The notes beneath the pieces are model-generated. The model made no database searches and was not told where the DNA came from. It worked only from the letters and a program-made list of their open reading frames with translations. From NCBI RefSeq assembly GCF_007713735.2, contig NZ_VMNW02000004.1:62001-126000 (forward strand): a DNA stretch of 64,000 nt, given 5' to 3'. This stretch comes from Amycolatopsis acidicola. GTDB taxonomy: Bacteria > Actinomycetota > Actinomycetes > Mycobacteriales > Pseudonocardiaceae. Positions within the stretch are counted from its first letter, which is position 1; each line of letters starts with the position of its first letter. The translations under genes were made by a program, and so were the position numbers. Shown here in pieces: positions 28,628 to 37,501 of this stretch.

Positions 28628-28670
28628 GAGGCCCGGCGTCCGCAAGGGGGACGCTGGGCCTCCCCGTTTT
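28628..28670 (+). terminator. Strong intrinsic terminator/attenuator between peptide gene and ABC exporter
   Basis: A 14-bp stem (28628-28641 with 28649-28662, one G-U pair, 7-nt loop) built on GAGGCCCGGCGTCC is followed by CCCGTTTT at 28663-28670. It is the most E. coli-like terminator in the window. It would end most transcripts after the small peptide gene and let only some reach the exporter, or act as a regulated attenuator. Confidence 0.85.
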
Positions 28671-28689
28671 CGTGGAAGGAATACCAGAA

Positions 28690-30447
28690 ATGACGGTGCG
28701 GCAGGTTTTCCGGCGCTTCTTTCCCTATGTGAAAGGTGACCGGAAACTGCTGGTATTCGCGGCCCTGTTGTTGCTGGTCAATGTCGCATCGGATCTGGTG
28801 GCGATCTGGACGTTCGCGGAGATTACCGACAACGCGCTGGTCGCGGGGAATCTGAACGGTTTCTGGGAGCCCGCCGGGCTGTGGCTGGGCATGACCTTGT
28901 TGGGCGGCACTGTCGCCTACGCCGGGAGGATGCTCACGGCACGCGTCGCCGAGAGGTTTTTGCTCAAGCTCAGAGACACGGTCTACGCCCATGTACAGCG
29001 ACTCGCCCCCGACTTTCATCAGCGGTACGGGGTCGGTGACCTCGTGGCCAGGCATTCGGGCGACATCGACGCCGTGGAACACCTCGTCGCATCGGGGGTG
29101 GTCGAGACCTTCGTCGCCCTGATGAGCGCGATCGCGTTCGCCGCCGCGGCATTGTGGATGAGCTGGGAACTGGCACTCGCCGCGTTCGCCATCGCTCCGT
29201 TGTTCCTCGTCGTCGCGAAGTGGTTCTCCGGCAAGCTCCGGGTCGCGGCGCGCGACGAGCGCAACGTGAACGGGGAGATCAGCTCTGCCGTCGAGGAAGG
29301 GCTGGCCAATTTCACCGTAGTCCAGGCGTACAACCAGCAATCGTTCGACCAGCATCGCATCCACGAGCGCGGGGTTTCCTGGCTGCGCGCCAAACTCGCC
29401 GAGGCCAGGGTGAGCGCCGCGTACACGCCACTCGTCGGAGTCACCGAGGTCATCGGCACTCTCGGCGTGCTCGCGTTCGGCGCGTGGGAGATCGAGGCGG
29501 GGCGGGTGACGCTCGGCGGGCTCATCGCGCTGACCGGCTACCTCGGCTACCTCTACCCGCACGTGCAGGAGCTGGGCCAACTCCAGCTCACCGTCAACCA
29601 GGCCACAGCCAGCGCGGAACGCATCGCCGAGCTCCTCGACGCCCCCATCGCCGTGCAGGACCCGAAGAGGCAGCTCGTCGCCGGTCGCGCGGACGGGCTG
29701 GTCGAGCTGCAGCGCGTCAGTTTCGATTATACCAAGGGCAAACCCGCGTTGCGTGACGTGTCGTTCGTTGTGCGGCCAGGCCAGTTCGTGATGGTGACCG
29801 GGGCGAGCGGGGCAGGCAAATCGACGATCGCCCGTCTGCTGCTGCGCTTCTACGACCCAGCCGCCGGGACGATCCGCCTCGACGGTGTGGACATCCGCAA
29901 CGTCAGCCTGAACCTGTTGCGGGACAACATAACCCTGCTCCCGCAGGAGACCGCGATCTTCACCGGCACCGTCCGCGACAATCTGCGCTACGGCCGCCCC
30001 GACGCCACCGACGAAGAGATCAAAGCTGCCGCATACGCCGCCGACGCGCACAAGTTCATCATGGCACTGCCCGAGGGCTACGACACCGAGCTGAGCCAGC
30101 GCGGCCTCAACCTCTCCGGCGGACAACGCCAGCGCATCGCGATCGCCCGGGCCATGCTCCGCGACACCCCGGTACTGGTGCTCGACGAACCGACCGCGGG
30201 CCTCGACGGCGAGACCGCGTCACGCGTGCTCGGGCCGCTGCGCAGGCTGATGGCCGGGCGCACCACGATCCTGATCACGCACGACCTGCACCTGGCCACC
30301 GACGCCGACCAGATCGTGGTGCTCAGCCATGGCCGCGTCGCGGAAGTCGGTACGCACCACCAACTCGTGCTCGCCCGGGGCGAGTACCGCGCGCTCTACG
30401 GAGACCGCCTCGACCCGCCCACGATGCCGCTGATGCCCGTGCGCTGA
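28690..30447 (+). CDS. ABC exporter, fused membrane and ATPase domains
   Basis: This 585-residue half-transporter has six membrane helices (about residues 15-300, ABC type I exporter fold), a linker, and an ATPase with Walker A MVTGASGAGKSTIARLLL, Q-loop LLPQETAIF, signature LNLSGGQRQRIAIARAML, Walker B VLVLDEPTAGLD and H-loop ITHDLHL. It should work as a homodimer exporting a hydrophobic compound, drug or peptide. There is no N-terminal C39 peptidase, so it would not cleave a leader itself. The ATG at 28690 has GGAAGGA nine bases upstream; a GTG at 28672 is less likely. The Pro/Lys peptide gene and its terminator lie just upstream. Confidence 0.92.
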   Translation: MTVRQVFRRFFPYVKGDRKLLVFAALLLLVNVASDLVAIWTFAEITDNALVAGNLNGFWEPAGLWLGMTLLGGTVAYAGRMLTARVAERFLLKLRDTVYAHVQRLAPDFHQRYGVGDLVARHSGDIDAVEHLVASGVVETFVALMSAIAFAAAALWMSWELALAAFAIAPLFLVVAKWFSGKLRVAARDERNVNGEISSAVEEGLANFTVVQAYNQQSFDQHRIHERGVSWLRAKLAEARVSAAYTPLVGVTEVIGTLGVLAFGAWEIEAGRVTLGGLIALTGYLGYLYPHVQELGQLQLTVNQATASAERIAELLDAPIAVQDPKRQLVAGRADGLVELQRVSFDYTKGKPALRDVSFVVRPGQFVMVTGASGAGKSTIARLLLRFYDPAAGTIRLDGVDIRNVSLNLLRDNITLLPQETAIFTGTVRDNLRYGRPDATDEEIKAAAYAADAHKFIMALPEGYDTELSQRGLNLSGGQRQRIAIARAMLRDTPVLVLDEPTAGLDGETASRVLGPLRRLMAGRTTILITHDLHLATDADQIVVLSHGRVAEVGTHHQLVLARGEYRALYGDRLDPPTMPLMPVR

Positions 30448-30450
30448 GCG

Positions 30451-32091
30451 TCACTTCGCGTCCGCGTACGTGTCGGCCACCGCTGTGTGCATCGGAAAGT
30501 GCACCGGACACGAAGGCCCGAACAACAACGCCGACGCCTCCGAAACCGAGGACTCGATGAGCGCGGGTACCTCGCCCGCCAGCTCCTCCGGCGCGTGCAC
30601 GATCACCTCGTCGTGCTGGAAGAACACCAGCTGCGCGCGCTCGGGCAGGCGCTGTCGGAGCGTGGCCAGCATGACCGCCGTGAAGTCCGCCGCGCTCGCC
30701 TGCACGACGAAGTTCCTGGTGAAACGCCCCCAGTTCCGCGAAGCCTGCCGCGCACGCGAATCATCGCCTTCCGAAGCTCCCGTCAGGGCGCGCCACGCCT
30801 CCGACGGCGGGGGTGACGTGCGGCCGAGCCGCGAGCGCACCCGCTCACCCCGTTCACCGGCCTGCGCCGCACGCTCCACATAGGACACCGCATCCGGGAA
30901 ACGCTGACGCAGCAAGGCGAGCAGCGAGGCCGCCTCGCCCGCGGTGCCGCCGTACATCGCCGACAACATGGCGATCTTCGCGCGGCCACGGGACTCGTCG
31001 TCCAGCTTCCCGAACATGGCCTCGGACAGTCGCGCATACAGGTCCGTCGACGCCGACACCTCGGCCAGCCGTCTGTCCCCGGACAGGGCCGTCAGCACGC
31101 GCGGCTCCAGCTGCGCCGCGTCCGCCACCACGAGCTTCCAGCCCGGGTCCGCCCGCACGCACACCCGCAGCGTCTTCGGGATCTGCAGCGCCCCGCCACC
31201 GGAACTCGCCCACCGCCCGGACACCACCCCGCCCACGACCCACGCCGGCCGGAACCGCCCTTCGGAAACCCATTCGTCCAGCCACGCCCAGCCGTTCGCG
31301 GAATGCAGCCGGGACAGCTCGCGGTACTCCACCAGCGGCGCGACCGCGGGGTGGTCGACCTTCTTCAGCACGTGCGCCCGCGCCGAGGGCACCGAAATCC
31401 CCTCCCGGCCGAACGCGCGCACGATCGTCGCCGGGCTGTCCGGGTTGACCGGTTTGCCGCCGAACGCCTCGCTCACCTTCGCCGCCAGCTCGACCAGCTT
31501 CTTCGGCCGCTGCCCGACCGGCACGCGCGGCCCGAGCAGCTCCGTCAGCAGCTGGTCGTGGATGTCGGCCCGCCACGGCAACCCGTCACGCGCCATCTCC
31601 GCCGCGACCAGCGCACTCGCCGACTCCGCCGCGATGAGCAACCGCATCCGCTCCGGATGCTCGGTGGCCTTCACCCGGCGTTCCTGTTCCGCCAGCACGG
31701 TTTTCGCCGCGTCCACCACCGAAATCCCAGGCGGCAGACCCGAGCCGCGCGTGGTGAACAACGCCGGCTGCGCGTCGGCGTGCGTCGGCTCGTCGGGCGG
31801 GGGCTCGAGTCCGTGCGCCCGCGCGAGCGCCGCCGCCAGCGCCCGCGGCTCGCCGATGCGCCCCTCGTACGCGAGCAGCAGCCCCTCCGCGAGCGCGAGG
31901 TCGTGGCAGCGGCTCACCCGGACGCCCGCCTCCAGCAGCTTCGGGTAGATCCGCTCGGTGGCGGCGAACACCCAGCGCGGCCGCCGCTCCCGCTCCAGTT
32001 CCGCCAGCTCGGACAGGCCGACCCCGCGGCGCCCCGACTCGTCGAGCAGCGCGTAGGTGCCGTCCTCCTCCTGGCCGACGAAGATGTGCAC
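30451..32091 (-). CDS. PolA-like bifunctional 3'-5' exonuclease/DNA polymerase family protein
   Basis: This 546-residue family A polymerase-like protein lacks the 5' nuclease domain. Polymerase motif A is VVADAAQLEPRVLTALSGD (Asp kept), motif B RGRAKIAMLSAMYGG (Arg and Lys kept) and motif C FFQHDEVIVHAP (His-Asp-Glu kept), so nucleotide transfer is plausible. The N-terminal 180 residues match the exonuclease region only loosely: it starts HIFVGQEEDGTYALLD and has CHDLALAEGLLLAY, and the DxE motif is not obvious, so proofreading may be lost. Actinomycetes often carry such a second PolA-like protein. The GTG start at 32091 follows a G-rich SD-like stretch. Confidence 0.82.
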   Translation of the reverse strand: MHIFVGQEEDGTYALLDESGRRGVGLSELAELERERRPRWVFAATERIYPKLLEAGVRVSRCHDLALAEGLLLAYEGRIGEPRALAAALARAHGLEPPPDEPTHADAQPALFTTRGSGLPPGISVVDAAKTVLAEQERRVKATEHPERMRLLIAAESASALVAAEMARDGLPWRADIHDQLLTELLGPRVPVGQRPKKLVELAAKVSEAFGGKPVNPDSPATIVRAFGREGISVPSARAHVLKKVDHPAVAPLVEYRELSRLHSANGWAWLDEWVSEGRFRPAWVVGGVVSGRWASSGGGALQIPKTLRVCVRADPGWKLVVADAAQLEPRVLTALSGDRRLAEVSASTDLYARLSEAMFGKLDDESRGRAKIAMLSAMYGGTAGEAASLLALLRQRFPDAVSYVERAAQAGERGERVRSRLGRTSPPPSEAWRALTGASEGDDSRARQASRNWGRFTRNFVVQASAADFTAVMLATLRQRLPERAQLVFFQHDEVIVHAPEELAGEVPALIESSVSEASALLFGPSCPVHFPMHTAVADTYADAK

Positions 32092-32157
32092 CCCCTGATT
32101 CTGCTTCCTGGTACCGACAATTCCGGTGCGGCCCTGGCCGCGCGTGGCACCGGTGTC

Positions 32158-32188
32158 TTACCCTTCGGTAACATCCATACCCTCGGTA
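32158..32188 (+). promoter_or_regulatory. Two small inverted repeats upstream of the acyl-CoA ligase
   Basis: TTACC-N4-GGTAA at 32158-32171 and TACC-N3-GGTA at 32178-32188 lie in tandem, 40 to 23 bases before the ATG. Paired dyads of this size in a promoter region are typical of TetR-type operators. No regulator gene is adjacent, so the link to a protein is open. Confidence 0.35.
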
Positions 32189-32210
32189 CGTCGGGGCCAA
32201 CGGAGGTGCC

Positions 32211-33821
32211 ATGCTCGTCGGCAAGGTGACGGAGACGGTCCGCAGCGTGGAGGTGCTGTGGAAGTCGGGGATGATCCCGTTTCCGCGCATCGACGACGGG
32301 CTGCACGCGCTCTACGCCATGCGCCGGATCGGCCCCTTCGCCGCCTCCGCCCTGATCGCCGCCCGCAGGCACCCGAAGGACGTCGGCCTGGTCGACGAGC
32401 GCGGCCCGCTCACCTTCAAACAGCTCGACCTGCGGTCCAACGCGCTCGTGCGCGGGTGGCAGGGGCGCGGGGTCGGGCAGGGCACGGTCATCGCCGTGAT
32501 GTGCCGCGACCACCGCAACCTGGTCGTCGCGATGTCGGCCGCGGGCAAGCTCGGCGCGCGGCTCCTGCTGATGAACACCGGCTTCAGCGCCCCGCAGCTC
32601 GCCGACGTGGCCGAGCGGGAGAAGGTCCGGGTGCTGGTCTACGACCAGGAGTTCACCGGCCTGCTCTCGAAGATCCCCGGGACCGTCGAGCGTTACCTGG
32701 CCTGGGTGGACGACGAGGACGCGCTGGCGGGACACGAAATCCCGGTGCTGGACGAGCTGATCGCCAGCAGCGACGACCGCCCGGTGCCGTACCCGTCCCG
32801 TCGCGGCGGGTTCGTCCTGCTGACCAGCGGCACCACCGGCACGCCGAAGGGTGCGCCGCGTGACCACACCTCGCTGATGTCCTCCGCGCAGTTCCTCGAC
32901 CGCGTCCCGCTGCGCTCGGGCGAGGCCACTTTTCTTGGCGCGCCGATCTTCCACGGCACCGGCGTCTCGCAGTTCATCCTGTCCTACGCGCTGGGCAGCC
33001 GGGTGGTGATGCGCCGCCGCTTCGACCCGGAGGCCACCCTGCGCGGCGTGGAGGAGAACCGGTGCACGGCGCTGGTGCTCGTGCCGACGATGCTGCAGCG
33101 CATCGTCGACCTCGATCCCGAGGTGATCAGGCGCTACGACACCTCGTCCTTGCGGATCATCTTCGTCGCGGGCTCGGCCCTTTCCCCTGACCTCGGCAAC
33201 CGCGCCACGGAGCTGTTCGGCGACGTGATCCACAACCTGTACGGCTCGACGGAGGTCGCCGTCGCGACCGTGGCCACGCCGGAGGACTGGCGCAAGGCGC
33301 CGGGCACCGTCGGCCGCCCGCCGGTCGGCTGCAAGGTCGCGTTGTACGACAAGGACGGCACCAAGATCACCCGGCCCGGCGTGACCGGGCGGGTGTTCGT
33401 CGGCAGCGGGCTGAGCTTCGAGGGCTACACCGACGGCAGGCACAAGGAGATCATCGACGGCCTGCTCTCCAGCGGCGACGTCGGCCATTTCGACGAGAAC
33501 GGCCTGCTGTTCATCGACGGCAGGGACGACGAGATGATCGTTTCCGGCGGCGAGAACGTCTATCCCATCGAGGTGGAGAACCTCCTCGTGGAGCGGCCGG
33601 ACGTGCTCGAGGCCGCGGTGATCGGCGTGCCGGACAAGGAGTTCGGGCAGCGGCTGAAGGCGTTCGTCGTGCGGGCCAAGGGTTCGGACCTGGACGAGGA
33701 CGGCGTCCGCGCGTACGTGAAGGCGCACACCGCCCGCTACAAGGTGCCCCGCGATGTCGAGTTCGTCGACGAGCTGCCCCGCAATGCCACCGGGAAGGTG
33801 CTCCGCAACGAGCTCACCTGA
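32211..33821 (+). CDS. Acyl-CoA synthetase (FadD family, AMP-forming)
   Basis: This 536-residue adenylate-forming enzyme has the P-loop FVLLTSGTTGTPKGAPRDHT (about residues 205-224), the YGSTE motif (NLYGSTEVAV), a GDVGHF hinge region and the C-terminal lysine in ATGKVLRNEL. It activates a fatty acid as acyl-AMP and then acyl-CoA. The 75-residue N-terminal part before the ligase domain is typical of FadD2/FadD12-type proteins. GGAGGTGCC before the ATG gives a clear SD. It appears to be transcribed alone, from a promoter with two inverted repeats, and is followed by a GNRA-loop hairpin. Confidence 0.88.
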   Translation: MLVGKVTETVRSVEVLWKSGMIPFPRIDDGLHALYAMRRIGPFAASALIAARRHPKDVGLVDERGPLTFKQLDLRSNALVRGWQGRGVGQGTVIAVMCRDHRNLVVAMSAAGKLGARLLLMNTGFSAPQLADVAEREKVRVLVYDQEFTGLLSKIPGTVERYLAWVDDEDALAGHEIPVLDELIASSDDRPVPYPSRRGGFVLLTSGTTGTPKGAPRDHTSLMSSAQFLDRVPLRSGEATFLGAPIFHGTGVSQFILSYALGSRVVMRRRFDPEATLRGVEENRCTALVLVPTMLQRIVDLDPEVIRRYDTSSLRIIFVAGSALSPDLGNRATELFGDVIHNLYGSTEVAVATVATPEDWRKAPGTVGRPPVGCKVALYDKDGTKITRPGVTGRVFVGSGLSFEGYTDGRHKEIIDGLLSSGDVGHFDENGLLFIDGRDDEMIVSGGENVYPIEVENLLVERPDVLEAAVIGVPDKEFGQRLKAFVVRAKGSDLDEDGVRAYVKAHTARYKVPRDVEFVDELPRNATGKVLRNELT

Positions 33822-33850
33822 GCCGTGCGAAAGGGATCGAACAGCGGAAT

Positions 33851-33881
33851 TCACCCATTCACTCGAAAGAGTGAGCGGTGA
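33851..33881 (+). terminator. Hairpin after the acyl-CoA ligase gene
   Basis: Inner stem TCACTC-GAAA-GAGTGA (33859-33874) with a GNRA tetraloop is extended by TCACC/GGTGA (33851-33855 with 33877-33881) across a small internal loop. It lies 30 bases after the stop codon. No U-tract. Confidence 0.5.
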
Positions 33882-34163
33882 CTGAATCCGTGGCTCAGTG
33901 TGCCGAGGTTCCCCGGCAAAACCCCTGATCGCGGCTGTTCTGTCGAACGAAGACGATGCGGAAATCGCGGCCGAAAACCGTTGGGCGCTCGATTCCGACC
34001 GGTCGGCGCTGAAAGCCGGAATCACCGTGCCCCGCACACTCGCGTCGCGCCAGAATGCCGTCGAACGCGGTGGGGCGCGGCCTGCCCCGCTGCGCCCCGA
34101 GCCGCGGCCACCCCATGTCGCGGGCGATCACCCGGACCCATGCGGAGAGAGGTGGCTCCACCC
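33882..34163. other. Spacer without a supported gene
   Basis: About 280 bases separate the hairpin from the next start codon. Frames exist on both strands, but none has an SD plus a protein-like composition. It may hold the promoter of the small membrane protein gene; I see no clear -35/-10 pair. Confidence 0.5.
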
Positions 34164-34469
34164 ATGACACCCGATCTGCCTTCGGACGCCGCCACTCCCG
34201 GATCGCGGTTGCCGGTGGTGCTGAACGAAAACTTCTTCGCCGAGGCCGAGCGGCTCACCCCGCCCTCGGTGCGGAAGCTGGTCGTCCCGCCGGCGCGGCT
34301 GGCCGTGCGGATGGGCAGGCGGCCGTGGGCGTGGCGGGTGGTGATCGCGATGGCCGCGGTCTCGATGGCGTTGTTCGCGGCCATCGGCGCGCTGTGGCTG
34401 ACCGCGGTGTCGATCCTGGTGCTCATCGTCGCCAAGGTGCTCGACGACCTGTGCCGCACTCGCCGCTGA
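34164..34469 (+). CDS. Small hypothetical membrane protein (101 aa)
   Basis: The product begins MTPDLPSDAATPGSRLPVVL. It has a hydrophilic, basic middle section (RKLVVPPARLAVRMGRRPWA) and a long hydrophobic stretch of about 35 residues (about 58-92) that could form two short membrane helices, ending DDLCRTRR. The ATG at 34164 has GAGAGG about 14 bases upstream. It ends two bases before the end of the convergent XRE regulator gene. I do not recognise a family, and no function can be given. Confidence 0.6.
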   Translation: MTPDLPSDAATPGSRLPVVLNENFFAEAERLTPPSVRKLVVPPARLAVRMGRRPWAWRVVIAMAAVSMALFAAIGALWLTAVSILVLIVAKVLDDLCRTRR

Positions 34470-34471
34470 CG

Positions 34472-35386
34472 TCAGTCCCAGGCGATGCCGAAGACGCCGG
34501 GCCCGAAGTCGAGCGCCACCGAGTGCACCCCGCCCGTCGTGTCGAGCTGGAGATCGCGCCGGTCCTCGCCGGCCTCCGGGCCGGTGCGCGTGTACTGCCA
34601 GCACCGCTGCGGCGTGCTGTCGAACCGGATCTCCAGCAGGTATTCCCGCACCGGGCGGCGGAATTCGCGGTAGTAGGTGTTCGCGCTGTCCGGGTACGGC
34701 GGGCCGCCGTTGGTCAGCGTGTACTCGATCAGCTGCGTCTCGCCGCGGTCGAGGGTCCGGTCGAACACCAGTTCCGCGGCGGTCAGCCCGTGCTTGGTGT
34801 CGATCTCCACCCGGCCCGTCCGGCAGTTGCGCAGCCCGTGCAGCCGGGGCGGCCCCGCCTCGGCGCCGCCGTGGTCGTACACCAGCAGCCACCGGTCCTG
34901 ACCGTCCGCAGTGGACTGGAAGACCGCGCGCGCCGTCATCGCGCGCTGCCCGCCGCCGTCGGCGATTTCGCAGCAGTCGTGCAGGCTCATGAGGTTCAGC
35001 CGGTGCTGCTGTTCCAGCGCGTGCGGGGCGCCTACTTTCTCCAGTAGGGCCTGCAGCGCTTCGGCCGGGAAATTCACGGTGCCGGGTCCAGGGCGCCGAC
35101 GCGAGGCGCCGCGCGGTTTGGGTGGAGGCAGGAGGCTGAGCAGTTCGCCTGGCGCGAGACCGAGGACATCTTCGAGAACACGCACCGCGGACAGCGAACT
35201 CCGCCGCTCCGGCTGGCGCTTCCCGGACTGCCAGTAGCTCAGGGCCGTGACACTGATCGGGATGCCGTTGGCCTGGAGCCGCGCCTGCAGCCTGTCGAGG
35301 CTGAGCCCGCTGCGGGCGATCGAGGCACGGAGAGCCTGGGAGAAAGCGGTGCCGTCCACTGCGGACAAGGATACTGCGTTGACCAT
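34472..35386 (-). CDS. XRE-type helix-turn-helix protein with large unknown C-terminal domain
   Basis: This 304-residue protein starts with an HTH_XRE-like domain (FSQALRASIARSGLSLDRLQ, then SVTALSYWQSGKRQPERR) at about residues 14-60 and a small cap (VRVLEDVLGLAPGELLSLL). The remaining 200 residues form a beta-rich domain of unknown role with HDCCEIADGGGQRAM and DTKHGLTAAELVFDR. It probably binds DNA and senses something through the C-terminal domain. It is divergent from the secreted subtilisin gene (174 bp spacer with GGTAAC/GTTACC arms at 35480-35485 and 35506-35511), so it could regulate that protease. Confidence 0.7.
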   Translation of the reverse strand: MVNAVSLSAVDGTAFSQALRASIARSGLSLDRLQARLQANGIPISVTALSYWQSGKRQPERRSSLSAVRVLEDVLGLAPGELLSLLPPPKPRGASRRRPGPGTVNFPAEALQALLEKVGAPHALEQQHRLNLMSLHDCCEIADGGGQRAMTARAVFQSTADGQDRWLLVYDHGGAEAGPPRLHGLRNCRTGRVEIDTKHGLTAAELVFDRTLDRGETQLIEYTLTNGGPPYPDSANTYYREFRRPVREYLLEIRFDSTPQRCWQYTRTGPEAGEDRRDLQLDTTGGVHSVALDFGPGVFGIAWD

Positions 35387-35560
35387 GGCCGACCCGGCCG
35401 CCAGTCACGGCCACCCGTCTCGCGCGGTCCGCCGCCAGTTGATCAGGCCGGTCACCACTCGCCCATTTGGGTGAGTACTGGTAACTGTGAATCATTGCTC
35501 CCCTGGTTACCGGCGGGTTTGCATAGCTGTTGTCACCAGATCGTGTGGGGAGGACAGTCC

Positions 35561-36778
35561 ATGGGGAACTCACGCAAGCTGTTCGCGATCGGCGCGGCCG
35601 CCGCGGCCATCGCCGGGGCGAGCACCGCCGTCGCGCAGGCCCAGGAGGGCCAGATCCGCGACGCCGGCACGGCCGGAGCTGTTACCGACAGCTACCTCGT
35701 CGTGCTGAAGGACACCGGCACCAACCGCGACTTCACGCCCAAGAGCGAGGTCAAGGCGGACATCCTCTCCGCGGCGCAGAACCTGGTCGGCAAGTACGGC
35801 GCCCAGCTGTCGAAGACCTTCTCCAGCGCGCTGCACGGCTTCTCGATCCACGCGGACGAGCAGGAGGCCAAGCGCCTCGCCGCGGACAGCAACGTCGCGT
35901 ACGTGGTGCAGAACCACATCTTCCACGTCTCCGACACGCAGCAGAACCCGCCGTCCTGGGGCGAGGACCGGGTCGACCAGGCCGACCTGCCGCTCGACTC
36001 GTCGTACACCTACAGCACCAAGGCCGACAACGTCACCGCGTACGTGATCGACACCGGCGTCCGCTCGACGCACGAGACCTTCGGCGGCCGCGTCTCCGGT
36101 GGCAAGGACTTCATCGACAACGACGACGACCCCAACGACGAGAACGGCCACGGCACGCACGTCGCGGGCACCATCGGCGGCAGCGAGTACGGCCTCGCCA
36201 AGGGCGTGAAGATCGTCCCGGTGCGCGTGCTCGACGCCGACGGCAGCGGCACCACCGAGCAGGTCGTGTCCGGCATCGACTGGGTCGCCGACAACCACAG
36301 CGGCCCCTCCGTCGCCAACATGAGCCTCGGTGGCAGCCAGGACGACGCGCTCGACCAGGCCGTGTCCGGGGCGATCGCGAAGGGCGTCACCTTCGCCGTC
36401 GCGGCGGGCAACGAGGGCGCCGACGCCGACACCTCCTCGCCGGCCCGCGTGCCGGAGGCGATCACCGTCGCCGCCAGCGACAAGACGGACAAGCAGGCCA
36501 GCTTCTCCAACTACGGCAGCGTCGTGGACCTGTACGCGCCGGGCGTGGACATCACCTCGTCCTGGGGCACCGGGGACACCGCGACCAACACCATCAGCGG
36601 TACCTCGATGGCCACCCCGCACGTGACCGGCGCGGCCGCGCTGTACCTGGCCGACCACCCGGACGCCACGCCCGCGCAGGTTTCGGACGCGCTCACCTCG
36701 TCGGCGACGCCCGACAAGATCTCGAATGCGACCGAGGGCACTCCGAACAAGCTCCTTTTCACGGGCTCGGCGGGATAA
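35561..36778 (+). CDS. Secreted S8 family serine peptidase (subtilisin/proteinase K-like)
   Basis: This 405-residue preproenzyme has a signal peptide (about 1-27, cleavage near AVAQAQ), an inhibitor I9 propeptide (about 43-123) and a peptidase S8 domain with the catalytic triad Asp164 (YVIDTGV), His197 (NGHGTHVAG) and Ser349 (SGTSMATPHVTG). The oxyanion Asn is in AAGNEGAD. There is no C-terminal extension, so the mature enzyme of about 28 kDa should be released. The ATG at 35561 has GGGGAGGA upstream; in-frame starts further up would spoil the signal peptide. A divergent XRE regulator gene faces it. Confidence 0.95.
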   Translation: MGNSRKLFAIGAAAAAIAGASTAVAQAQEGQIRDAGTAGAVTDSYLVVLKDTGTNRDFTPKSEVKADILSAAQNLVGKYGAQLSKTFSSALHGFSIHADEQEAKRLAADSNVAYVVQNHIFHVSDTQQNPPSWGEDRVDQADLPLDSSYTYSTKADNVTAYVIDTGVRSTHETFGGRVSGGKDFIDNDDDPNDENGHGTHVAGTIGGSEYGLAKGVKIVPVRVLDADGSGTTEQVVSGIDWVADNHSGPSVANMSLGGSQDDALDQAVSGAIAKGVTFAVAAGNEGADADTSSPARVPEAITVAASDKTDKQASFSNYGSVVDLYAPGVDITSSWGTGDTATNTISGTSMATPHVTGAAALYLADHPDATPAQVSDALTSSATPDKISNATEGTPNKLLFTGSAG

Positions 36779-36787
36779 CCTGCGGGA

Positions 36788-37450
36788 ATGGGTGCGATCT
36801 ACCTGATCAGACACGGTCAGGCTTCCTTCGGTGAAGCGGACTACGACCGCCTGTCCGGGCTCGGTGTCGAGCAGGGCGCGGTGGTCGGAGCGGAGCTGTT
36901 GCGCCGCGGAGTCCGCTTCACCGAAGCGCGTTCCGGGTCGTTGGCCCGGCAGCGCAAGACGGCCGAGACGGTGCTCGACTGGCTGGGCACCGAAACCCCG
37001 GCCAAAGAAGACCCGCGCTGGAACGAGTACGACCACGTCGACGTGGTGGGACACCATGGCGGCGGCGTCCCGCAGAGCGCCATGGACTCGCGCAGCTACC
37101 AGACCGTGCTGGACAAGGCGCTCACGGACTGGGTCGGCGCGGGGGAGGACAGCCCTTGCGCGGAGACCTGGCCGGCGTTCCTCGGCCGGGTGCGCGGCGC
37201 GCTGGACGAGCTGGTTTCGGTGCTGCGCAAGGGAGAGAACGCGGTGGTGTTCACCTCCGGCGGCGTCATCGGGACGCTCGCCGGGGTGCTGCTCGGCACC
37301 CCGGAGGCCGGCCTGCTGAAGCTCAACCGCGTGACCGTGAACGCGGGCATCACGAAGCTGGTCACCGGCCGCGGCGGGGTGACCCTGTTGTCGTTCAACG
37401 AGCATCCGCACTTCGAGGGCGGTGCGGCCCGGTTGCTCACCTACCGCTGA
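36788..37450 (+). CDS. Histidine phosphatase family protein
   Basis: This 220-residue protein of the phosphoglycerate-mutase-like superfamily has the catalytic LIRHGQASFGEADYD at residues 6-20 (phospho-His at about 9), RSGSLARQRKTAETV and the second-half motif VVFTSGGVIGTLAG in place of the usual VSHGG, with Ser-Gly where the second catalytic His normally lies. That replacement could lower phosphatase activity. It starts 10 bases after the subtilisin gene and may be co-transcribed with it. A long hairpin follows the stop. Substrate unknown. Confidence 0.83.
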   Translation: MGAIYLIRHGQASFGEADYDRLSGLGVEQGAVVGAELLRRGVRFTEARSGSLARQRKTAETVLDWLGTETPAKEDPRWNEYDHVDVVGHHGGGVPQSAMDSRSYQTVLDKALTDWVGAGEDSPCAETWPAFLGRVRGALDELVSVLRKGENAVVFTSGGVIGTLAGVLLGTPEAGLLKLNRVTVNAGITKLVTGRGGVTLLSFNEHPHFEGGAARLLTYR

Positions 37451-37454
37451 AGCT

Positions 37455-37501
37455 TCCCGGACGTCCGGCTGGCCCGGGGGGCGCGAGCCGGCCGTCCGGG
37501 A
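37455..37501 (+). terminator. Long hairpin terminator after the histidine phosphatase gene
   Basis: TCCCGGACGTCCGGCT (37455-37470) pairs with 37486-37501 over 16 bp with a single mismatch and a 15-nt G-rich loop, four bases after the stop codon. A stem without a U-tract is the common actinomycete type. It separates the protease/phosphatase unit from the MFS gene. Confidence 0.65.

Noticed and set aside
33895..34170. Overlapping 90-codon frames on both strands in the spacer after the acyl-CoA ligase
   Set aside because: Neither has a good SD or a protein-like pattern of hydrophobic residues, and both overlap the start of the small membrane protein gene.
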